This document shows positions 18,825-26,546 of a DNA stretch of 64,000 nucleotides, piece by piece. Position 1 is the first letter of the stretch. Every line of letters begins with the position of its first letter. Below the pieces are notes generated by a model. The model saw only the letters and a program-made list of their open reading frames with translations. It had not been told where the DNA came from and did no database searches. Both the position numbers and the translations under genes were made by a program. Source of the stretch: CAWDMN01 sp963803155 (lineage in GTDB: Bacteria; Acidobacteriota; Terriglobia; Versatilivoradales; Versatilivoraceae); the NCBI GenBank assembly GCA_963803155.1, contig CAWDMN010000065.1, forward strand, positions 1-64,000, written 5' to 3'.

Positions 18825-18890
18825 GAAAATTCAAGCGTGGGCGCTTGTCGTCACTCAACACCAGAGACTTGAACTTAGAAAGGAATTGAC

Positions 18891-20903
18891 ATGAATATTG
18901 GGCAAACCATTGCGAGCGCGCTGCTGGCGATGTGCATTAGCGTGAGTGGTGCCGCGGCGCAAAAGAGCGGCGAGGCGCCATTGGATTCATCGGGAATCGA
19001 GGCGAAGATCGTGAAGGCGGGACGACCGAGGCTGCTGTTCCAGGCAGACGGCCTGGCGCGGCTCAAAGCTGAGATTACGACGACGAAGCGGGCGGAATGG
19101 GAACGGCTGAAAACCGCGGTTGACCAATCGCTCGGCGAAAATCCGCCGGAGAACCGGCCTATCGAGGGCGATCCTACCCGGCCGGGCACGCCGAATGATG
19201 AAATGCTCTGGCAGCGTGTGTTTGGCTATCGCATCCCCGGCCTTGCGCTGGTGGCCCTGCTGGATCGCGACCCGAAGTATCTCGAGGCTGTCATGAAATG
19301 GGCGTTGAAGCCCGGCGAGTATCCGCTCTGGGGCGCTGGCATTTTTGAGGGCGCCGACTTGGCTGCCGCGCACGAACTGTATGGCATCTCGTTTGCCTAC
19401 GACTGGCTCTACGACAGGTGGACACCGGAGGATCGGGCGAAAATGAAGCAGATTCTCGCCGAGCACGGCAAGGTCATGTACGAAGCGTCTATCGGCGTCA
19501 ACGACCGCGGCTGGTGGAAAAACAGCTGGCGTCAGAATCATGCGTGGTGCAACTATGGCGCGCTGGGGGTGGCCGCGGTGGCTCTGGCTGGAGATGCGCC
19601 AGGCGTGGGAGCTTGGTTGGCAAAGTCGGAGTGGGCCTACCAGAAAATCTTCGCGGAGTTGCCGGATGAGGGTGCATACGAAGAAGGAGTGCCTTATTGG
19701 GGGTACGGCATGGAATCCGCCGTCCGTTTCATTACGGCGGTGAGGCCCTATGTCGCTGCTGACTTTTATGCCTCACCCTATCTGCGGAAAACGCACCTCT
19801 TTCGCCTTTACATGGCCGGGCCGCAAATGGGCGCGTGCGCAAACTTTGGCGATGGACCCCCGCGGGATTGGCACGCCGTTGGGTCTCTCATGCACCGGCT
19901 GGCCGCAGAGTATCAGGATTCGAGCGCGCAGTGGCTGGCGGAAGCCTTGCCGGCGCGGAAGGATTTGGACGCAGCGGCCTACGAGCTGCTTTGGCGCGAT
20001 CCTTCTTTGCGCAGCCAGACTCCCGATGAGCTGCCGCTCTGGCACGCATTTAAGCAAACGGGATTCGCCTCCGCTCGCACCAGTTGGGGAGAAGACGCCC
20101 TGACATTGCACGTGCGAAGCGGGAGGGCGGATGTCTCGCACTCCCATCTCGATGTGAATAACTTTCTGCTCAATGCTGGCGGCGAATGGCTGCTGCGCGA
20201 CTATGGCTACGGCAACGTGGGGCCGGGCTACTTCAACCGCGAGGTGGACTACTTCAGCAACGACACGGCCGGACACAACTGCCTGGTCATGGGCGGGAAG
20301 AACCAGCGCAAGGATGCCGACAGCCTGGGCGTGATCACCGATGCAAGCGAAGAGAACGGCGTCGTTTGGTTTCGATCGGACGCAACCAAGGCCTATGCAG
20401 GCGCGGATTCCGCGGTGCGCGAGTGGGCGCTGGTGAGGCCGCATCCCGGCACGGGGAAGTGGGGTTACGTAATCGTGCGCGACCGAGTCCGCGCCAAAAA
20501 GGCTCAGAACTTTGACTTCATGCTCCAACCCGGCGGGCCGGTCTCATTCGCCACACTTCATGGGCTCACGGGCGCTTCGGGACCTTCGGAAGAAAGCCAG
20601 GCAGACCGCTTCGTGATCCAAGGGGAGAAAGCATCGCTCGTTGGTTGCGTGCTCTCGCCGCAACGTGTCACCCTGCGCGTGCTGCCGGGCCTTGGCAACG
20701 TCAACGTCGAGAAGCCGATGGCGCTCAAGATATCCGCGCCGGGACCCGTGCGTGAGATCGAGTTCTTGGTTGTGCTTATGGCGCTGGCCGAAGGTGAAAA
20801 AGCCCCAAAGATCGAGGCGCTCCGCGACCGCACGGGCGCGAAAGTCGGGCGGGAACGAATCGTCTTCCACCCGGAAGGAACGCGCTCCCCGCACCGGGAG
20901 TGA
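18891..20903 (+). CDS. Secreted heparinase II/III-like polysaccharide lyase
   Basis: The 670-residue protein has a signal peptide (MNIGQTIASALLAMCISVSGAAAQ). GGAATTGAC precedes the ATG. The N-terminal half is an alpha/alpha toroid typical of heparinase II/III and alginate-lyase-like enzymes (YDWLYDRWTPEDRAKMKQIL, then WWKNSWRQNHAWCNYGALG, where the Asn/His cluster is a likely active-site element). The C-terminal half is a beta-sandwich with the hallmark segment SHSHLDVNNFLLNAGGEWLL and DYFSNDTAGHNCLVMGG. Such enzymes cleave uronic-acid-containing polysaccharides by beta-elimination in the periplasm or outside. The exact substrate is not evident. It is not in an obvious operon. Confidence 0.87.
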   Translation: MNIGQTIASALLAMCISVSGAAAQKSGEAPLDSSGIEAKIVKAGRPRLLFQADGLARLKAEITTTKRAEWERLKTAVDQSLGENPPENRPIEGDPTRPGTPNDEMLWQRVFGYRIPGLALVALLDRDPKYLEAVMKWALKPGEYPLWGAGIFEGADLAAAHELYGISFAYDWLYDRWTPEDRAKMKQILAEHGKVMYEASIGVNDRGWWKNSWRQNHAWCNYGALGVAAVALAGDAPGVGAWLAKSEWAYQKIFAELPDEGAYEEGVPYWGYGMESAVRFITAVRPYVAADFYASPYLRKTHLFRLYMAGPQMGACANFGDGPPRDWHAVGSLMHRLAAEYQDSSAQWLAEALPARKDLDAAAYELLWRDPSLRSQTPDELPLWHAFKQTGFASARTSWGEDALTLHVRSGRADVSHSHLDVNNFLLNAGGEWLLRDYGYGNVGPGYFNREVDYFSNDTAGHNCLVMGGKNQRKDADSLGVITDASEENGVVWFRSDATKAYAGADSAVREWALVRPHPGTGKWGYVIVRDRVRAKKAQNFDFMLQPGGPVSFATLHGLTGASGPSEESQADRFVIQGEKASLVGCVLSPQRVTLRVLPGLGNVNVEKPMALKISAPGPVREIEFLVVLMALAEGEKAPKIEALRDRTGAKVGRERIVFHPEGTRSPHRE

Positions 20904-21138
20904 TGCACTCGAGGGGAGTCTCCTTGATTCGCTTTTGAATAGGAACCGCCGCGCGCCAAACCGGTGCAAGCCATGCTCGACGCGCGGCAAATATCCGTCC
21001 CGCGATTTGCTGAGGGCTCGTAAATAAATTACGGGTACCACTAAACTCAGCTCATCTAAGGAGGAGAATTTTGAACCGGTATTTTATTTACGATGCCTTA
21101 GTGTGAGTCCCTTGGCATCGGATCCCGTACGACCTTTT

Positions 21139-23778
21139 TCAGGGAGACGGGTTCACTGTCGGAAGCCGGCGCAAAACCGATGCACATCTCGCCACATCCG
21201 CTATGGTTTTTGAAAGAGCCTGCTCATCAATCCGCCTCAGTGTGCCGTCCTTCTTCATGGCCCGCCAGGTATTCAGACTCTTCTCGTGCCAGGATCGGGC
21301 TGTTTCCAACTCCCCTTTCCGGCTCGCCAGTGAACGATGCTTCTGCGATGCCAGCGTAAAGTGCAAAGTGCCCAGCCGCGAATAGGACGCCGCGAGAGTG
21401 GCCCGGATGCCTGCATTGCTGGGATCGGAGCGCCTCCGCGATTCCGCGAGTTTCAATGCCCTCCCATAGTTCACCAAAGCGCCGGGGAAATCACCTTCTT
21501 TCGTCTGCGCATCTCCGAGCCTGTTATAGGCCTCAATCAGAACTCTGCGGGCCTCAGCGTCGCCTGGGTCCGCCGCCGCGAGCGCTTCATCGATGGTTAT
21601 CGCTTCCCGGTACCGTTTCAACGCGGCGGAGGTTGCGCCCTGCTTGAGCAAAACGTCGCCCATAATGCGGTAGGTAATGGAGAAATCTCGGCGCCTTGAG
21701 GCGTCCGGGGGATTTTCCGCGGCCATTTTTTCCTCCATCCGCAAAGCTTTTTGATACTCCTGCATGGCCAGATCAAGCTTGCCCGTGGCTTCGAAGATAC
21801 CCCCTATTTTCTTCAGCTCAAGGCAGGCATCTCGCTGGAAACGAAGTTTTTGCGGCCCTGAGGCTGCTAAGGTCTCAAAAATTTTCAGGCTGTTCCGATT
21901 GAAGGCAAGGGCAGCCTCAAAGTCCTTTTGATAGGCCAAAACGTTCCCGAGGGAATCGTAGGAAAGAGCCAGGTCAAATTGGGCCTCCTGATCCGTGGGC
22001 GCAGCCCCAGCCAAGTCTTTATGGATCTCGAGAGATCTCCGCATATCTGAAAAAGCGCTGTCATATTTCCCCATTTCACCCTCGATGGATCCTACCCTGT
22101 CGTAACTTTTCGCCAAGTCTGCCTGCGCCCGCTTATCCTTTGGATTGGCACTTGCAATTGCTTTGCGAATAGCAAACGCCTTTCGATAACTTTCTAGTGC
22201 TCCCGCGGTATCACCCAGGTTGGAATCCGCATTCCTGCCTCGGACATCGCCAATTTTTTCGTAACCCGCGGCCAATTCTCTCTGCAAGGATAGATCGCCA
22301 GAAGACTCTTGCGCCAGACTGTCCAAATATTGCAGCGCGTTCTGTACAATCGTCATGCGCACCTGCGTAGTGCCGGGCAGAGGCCGAAGGGAATCATGGA
22401 TGGTAAACATTAAGGAGTCGGCCAACTGGCGCACGTCGTTGAAGCGCTTCTCCGCTCGCCGCCGTTCTGCCCTGGCGACATGTGCCTCACGGAAGGTAGC
22501 AATAACTCCGCCCAGTATCGCGACGAAGATCAATGCTACTGCCACCATCGCCGCCTTGTGCCTCTCGACGAATTTTCCCGCCCGGTAACTCCAGGAGCCT
22601 TTGCGGGCACTGATCGGCAAACCTTCGAGATGACGCCAGAGGTCTTCGGCGAACTGTTCCACCGAAGTGTAGCGATGCTGTGGTTCCTTACGCACGGCCT
22701 TTAATACAATCGTGTCGATGTCGCCTCGCAAGCGGCGCTGAAGCCGGGCGATTGAGCCTTCGCCGGCAAGAATGAATGATCCTGAGGTCAATGCTGGCTC
22801 CAGTTTGATGGTACTCGCCTTTCCCTCGCAAGCAAGGCGCAGGATTGCAGTGCTCGGCCGTTGTGGCTCCACTTCGCAGATGGCCCGCTCCAGTTCATGC
22901 GGCGTGCGTGTGTCTCCGGCGTAAGGGGAAAGGCCAGTCAGCAATCGATACAGCACGACGCCCAGGGAATAGACGTCGCTCGAGGTCGTGATCGGCTCGC
23001 CCCGAATCTGTTCCGGGCTGGCGTATTCCGGCGTCATGGGGCGGACCAGCGTGGTTTCCGTGACCGCCGCGGGATCGAGGATCTTCGCAATTCCAAAGTC
23101 CAGGAGCTTGGGCAACCCTTCCTCGGTCACCATTATGTTGCTTGGCTTGACGTCGCGGTGGATCACCAGCCGTTGGTGAGCATACTGCACGGCCGCGCAA
23201 ACCTGGCGAAACAGTTCCAGCCGCCGAGTGACGTTGAGGGCGTGGGCATCCGCAAACCGATCAATGGGAGTGCCTTCGATCAACTCCATTACCAAATAGG
23301 GGATGCCTTCTTCAGTCGTCCCGCCGTCTAGCAGACGGGCGATGTGGGGGTGGTCGAGGGAGGCTAGGATCTGGCGTTCCTGGCGGAATCTCTCAATTAC
23401 GATAGGGGCCTCCAGCCCGCTGCGCACCAGTTTGATGGCCACTTCCTTTTCATATTGTCCATCGGCCCGCACTGCCCGATAGACTTCGCCCATGCCCCCC
23501 TGGCCGATTTCTTCAATAATCCGGTAGGCCCCGACTATGCGCCCGGCTTGAGCAGAATGAAGGGTGGCGTCCGCTGAAAGGCCAGACCAGTTAATCGCGG
23601 AGTTTTTCAAAAAGGCACTCCCGGCCTCCTCGTGAGAACGCAGAAGCGATTCGACTTCGAGGCGGAGTTCCGTATCGGCGGCACAGACTTCGTTCAGAAA
23701 AGCGGGGCGCTCCCCTGTTTCGAGCGCGATCGCCTGATTTAAGATTTCCCGCACTTGTTTCCATCGTTCCGGTTTCAC
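21139..23778 (-). CDS. Membrane-anchored Ser/Thr protein kinase with C-terminal TPR repeats
   Basis: The 879-residue protein starts with a roughly 70-residue module (MKPERWKQVREILNQAIALE, then EVESLLRSHEEAGSAFL) common to acidobacterial kinases. The Hanks-type kinase domain (about 80-370) has the Gly-rich loop IGQGGMGEVYRA, the Lys in EKEVAIKLV, the catalytic loop HRDVKPSNIM and the DFG motif DFGIAK. A single membrane helix follows (AAMVAVALIFVAILGGVIATF, about 410-430). The outer part has many TPR repeats (SYDSLGNVLAYQKDFEAALAF and similar). The start overlaps the stop of the ECF sigma gene by four bases (ATGA), so the two are translationally coupled. It probably senses an outside or envelope signal, but targets are unknown. 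Confidence 0.94.
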   Translation of the reverse strand: MKPERWKQVREILNQAIALETGERPAFLNEVCAADTELRLEVESLLRSHEEAGSAFLKNSAINWSGLSADATLHSAQAGRIVGAYRIIEEIGQGGMGEVYRAVRADGQYEKEVAIKLVRSGLEAPIVIERFRQERQILASLDHPHIARLLDGGTTEEGIPYLVMELIEGTPIDRFADAHALNVTRRLELFRQVCAAVQYAHQRLVIHRDVKPSNIMVTEEGLPKLLDFGIAKILDPAAVTETTLVRPMTPEYASPEQIRGEPITTSSDVYSLGVVLYRLLTGLSPYAGDTRTPHELERAICEVEPQRPSTAILRLACEGKASTIKLEPALTSGSFILAGEGSIARLQRRLRGDIDTIVLKAVRKEPQHRYTSVEQFAEDLWRHLEGLPISARKGSWSYRAGKFVERHKAAMVAVALIFVAILGGVIATFREAHVARAERRRAEKRFNDVRQLADSLMFTIHDSLRPLPGTTQVRMTIVQNALQYLDSLAQESSGDLSLQRELAAGYEKIGDVRGRNADSNLGDTAGALESYRKAFAIRKAIASANPKDKRAQADLAKSYDRVGSIEGEMGKYDSAFSDMRRSLEIHKDLAGAAPTDQEAQFDLALSYDSLGNVLAYQKDFEAALAFNRNSLKIFETLAASGPQKLRFQRDACLELKKIGGIFEATGKLDLAMQEYQKALRMEEKMAAENPPDASRRRDFSITYRIMGDVLLKQGATSAALKRYREAITIDEALAAADPGDAEARRVLIEAYNRLGDAQTKEGDFPGALVNYGRALKLAESRRRSDPSNAGIRATLAASYSRLGTLHFTLASQKHRSLASRKGELETARSWHEKSLNTWRAMKKDGTLRRIDEQALSKTIADVARCASVLRRLPTVNPSP

Positions 23779-24353
23779 GCCTGGACACTCCGGTTCAGTT
23801 CACGGAAGAGCCAGGCGCGGGCCGTGATCCAGTCTCGCTTTACGGTCGAAGGAGAAATTCCCATGGCTTCCGAAGTGTCTTCGATGGACAGTCCGGCAAA
23901 GAATTTCAGCTCGATGACGTGGCTTTGTTGAGGATCCATCTTGGCAAGAGTATTTAACGCATCATCGAGGGCAATGACATCGACATCGACCGGCTGAGGC
24001 GCCTGCTCAGATTCGTCCAGGGTCAGCCTGCACTCGCTTCCGCCACGTTTGCCCGCCTGATGGTGGCGGGCGTAATCCACCAGTATTTGTCGCATCAATT
24101 GAGCCGCCACCGCGAAAAAATGGGCGCGATTCTGCCAATTAGGGAAATCCTGTTCGACCATTCGCAGATAAGCTTCGTGAACTAGCGACGTGCTCTGGAG
24201 GGTATGTCCGGGACGTTCTCTCGCAAGATAGCGATGAGCGATGTCCCGGAGCTCCCTGTAAACTAAAGGCATCATCACATCGAGCGCCTCCCGGTCTCCA
24301 CTGCGCCAACGTAACAATAATTGGGTAACCTGACTCGAAGTTCCCCCCTTCAC
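23775..24353 (-). CDS. ECF RNA polymerase sigma factor of the acidobacterial type
   Basis: The 192-residue product has sigma region 2 (YRELRDIAHRYLARERPGHT, then LVHEAYLRMV and AHFFAVAAQLMRQILVDYAR) and region 4 with a helix-turn-helix (HVIELKFFAGLSIEDTSEAM, then GISPSTVKRDWITARAWLF). The RPGHTLQSTSLVHEAYLRM signature is the one shared by the ECF-like family found mainly in Acidobacteriota. It lies directly upstream of, and overlaps, the Ser/Thr kinase gene. No anti-sigma factor is adjacent, so the kinase is the likely regulator. Which promoters it drives cannot be seen here. Confidence 0.94.
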   Translation of the reverse strand: MKGGTSSQVTQLLLRWRSGDREALDVMMPLVYRELRDIAHRYLARERPGHTLQSTSLVHEAYLRMVEQDFPNWQNRAHFFAVAAQLMRQILVDYARHHQAGKRGGSECRLTLDESEQAPQPVDVDVIALDDALNTLAKMDPQQSHVIELKFFAGLSIEDTSEAMGISPSTVKRDWITARAWLFRELNRSVQA

Positions 24354-24909
24354 ACTCGTCCCTCCCCGCCGTGACCCGTGTCCGCTATATCATGAAGTAT
24401 AACCCGTGGGAATCTACAGTCAAATGGCTGAAAACAAAAGGTCGTTGAAAGAAGAGGAGTCATTGTCACGGTCCAATTTTCGTTTTCCTCTGTGGATCTC
24501 TCTTCCTGCAACAGAGGCGATGTATTCACAAGCAGGTTTAATTTTTTTACAACTAACCAGACCCTAAGGGGAATGGAAGTCACAGTGAGTCTGTAAACTG
24601 ACTGAAAAGCCGTGGGCTTGGGCGATGCCACCGGACTCCATGCCTGGTCTAAAACGCTCGGCGTGGCTGCCACACAAAGGGGTAATGAGTGGTAACGATT
24701 TTTATTTCACCCCACTCTGACCCAATTCACCCCCCGATTTTCGCCTTTCATGGTAGAGGGAGAAAATTCAGAGGCCGCCACAGATTTCCCGCGGAGGCTA
24801 GCAGGAACCGGAACCGTGCCGGTGCTGAGAGCTTGGTCTTCCCCTCACGTTCTCATTTTACGAGGAAGCTGGAATGACCACATCTCTATCAAATTTCAAG
24901 GAGGACGAC
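24354..24909. other. Divergent intergenic region
   Basis: This 556-base spacer separates the minus-strand ECF/kinase operon from the plus-strand beta-propeller gene and must hold both promoters. I see no confident -35/-10 pair. The pyrimidine-rich segment near 24700-24745 (TTTCACCCCACTCTGACCC) loosely resembles an end of the terminal-inverted-repeat elements but has no partner. AAGGAGG at about 24897 is the ribosome site of the next gene. Confidence 0.4.
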
Positions 24910-26349
24910 ATGTTTACCAAAACCATTCGGCTCGTGCTTGGCGCTTGCTGTATTGGGAGTCTAATGATGCTACTTTCCTTGCCGCTGCTGGCACAGACGA
25001 CCGTGGCGCCTCAACCCGGCCCACCACTCAACTTTACGGTGGCGCCCATTAATAATATAGTTCCAGGCGACCATTACGACCCGAACGTGGATGGCGACTG
25101 GGCTGCCTACACTTCGGACATCAGCATACGCTACTTCAATTTTGTCACGAACGTTGATGCAGCCATACCCCTTAATACATCGTTGCAGGATCTGCTGAGT
25201 AGTATTCAAGGCGGACGTATTGTGTTTTCCAGAGTGCTTCCAGACGGAACAGTCGCGATCATGCTCTTTGACACCTCTAGCAAAACATTAACCGAAATCG
25301 ACCCTACTCCCGGTTCCGTTCGCTTTGGCGCCACCATTGGCGGCAATACCATTGCCTATGTAGACTCGAATCTTGCCACAGGTGGTGAAATGATCGCCTA
25401 CGATCTGCCGACAAACACTGTTACGCGTCTTACCAACGACGCGGAGATCGATCAGAATCCCAGACTCTCTCCGGATGGAAACACCTTGGTTTGGGAACAT
25501 TGTGCGACTACCGGCACTTCCTGCCAGATATGGGGAGCCGTAAAAGGAGCGAGTGGGACGTGGACAGTCAGCCCAATCACCAATTCGCCTGGCCATCACG
25601 AATTCCCCACCACGAATGGTTCTCTAATCGTCTATGATGGCAACGACAACCCCTCGCAAGGAGATATCTACATTTATACGATCGCTACCGGGACCACCGT
25701 GCGATTGGATCTCCCAAATTCAATCGATATCAATCCCAGGATCGCCGGCAATTTTGTGGTGTTTGAGAGCAGAGCTGGGGGGCTCGGTGATATTTTTCTA
25801 TACGATATTGCTCAAAATCTCCTTTACAACTTGACCAATTCGCCCTCCCTAAACGAGGAGCTCAATGACTTGACGGTGCTGCCCAATGGCCAGCTGCGCG
25901 TTGTTTGGGACAATGACGAAGCGGGAGCCACTGCACGTCATGTTTATGGGGCCACCATCACCATGCCCGGCACTTGCGTGCCTCGTCAATTCGCGCTGGA
26001 TGCAACACTGTTCTATGACCCCCTCAAGTCTGTCAATGCCCTGATCAAGCCACTGCCACCGCTTCAATTCGCCTTGCCGGGAAGCCTGCCTGCCGTCTTC
26101 GGCAATGCCGATTCGGGTTACGCGTTGCTGGCATTCAAGCTCGGATCGCAGTTGCCGGTCCTCTGCTTGTATCATGGAGCCAACGTGGGCAAGCAGTATG
26201 ACTTCGTGACTTCGACGATGCCGGGTCTCGGGCCTGGCGGTTTGATCACCGCGGATGCCGTGATGATGCAAATTCTCAGCGGCAAGCGGACCGGTTTCTC
26301 AAAGACCGAGGTGCGGATCGTCCTCACCGAGACGCCGTGCCGCCAATGA
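24910..26349 (+). CDS. Secreted TolB-like/WD40-like beta-propeller protein
   Basis: The start at 24910 is chosen because AAGGAGG lies just upstream and the signal peptide follows at once (MFTKTIRLVLGACCIGSLMM, with cleavage near LLAQTT). The 480-residue protein has repeated beta-propeller blades in residues of about 40-340: DGDWAAYTSDISIRYFNF, GGRIVFSRVLPDGTVAIMLF, DGNTLVWEHCATTGTSCQIW and NFVVFESRAGGLGDIFLYD. The DPxxSPDGxxLVW pattern is that of TolB-type blades. The last 120 residues are a separate domain without a known family. It is probably periplasmic or secreted and involved in binding; no enzymatic motif is seen. Confidence 0.82.
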   Translation: MFTKTIRLVLGACCIGSLMMLLSLPLLAQTTVAPQPGPPLNFTVAPINNIVPGDHYDPNVDGDWAAYTSDISIRYFNFVTNVDAAIPLNTSLQDLLSSIQGGRIVFSRVLPDGTVAIMLFDTSSKTLTEIDPTPGSVRFGATIGGNTIAYVDSNLATGGEMIAYDLPTNTVTRLTNDAEIDQNPRLSPDGNTLVWEHCATTGTSCQIWGAVKGASGTWTVSPITNSPGHHEFPTTNGSLIVYDGNDNPSQGDIYIYTIATGTTVRLDLPNSIDINPRIAGNFVVFESRAGGLGDIFLYDIAQNLLYNLTNSPSLNEELNDLTVLPNGQLRVVWDNDEAGATARHVYGATITMPGTCVPRQFALDATLFYDPLKSVNALIKPLPPLQFALPGSLPAVFGNADSGYALLAFKLGSQLPVLCLYHGANVGKQYDFVTSTMPGLGPGGLITADAVMMQILSGKRTGFSKTEVRIVLTETPCRQ

Positions 26350-26546
26350 GGGCAGAGGACAGCCAATGCGGCCTCACAAAGGGGGCGGCTGTGGCGATCC
26401 CATGCAGGTATCCTCAGACCAACGGCCAGATGCCCGCTCTAGGGCGGGGAGTCACTCACATCGAAATGCTTTCGGATGCATCGGCAGGGAGCGCAGCAAA
26501 GCGAGATTGAATTTCGAGCGGCTTGGAAAAGCTAAAGGAGAAGAAC

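Noticed and set aside
18987..19541. Antisense open frames within the heparinase-like gene (also 19773-20528, 20544-21041)
   Set aside because: They are shadows of a GC-rich coding strand, with Arg/His-rich composition and no start signals.
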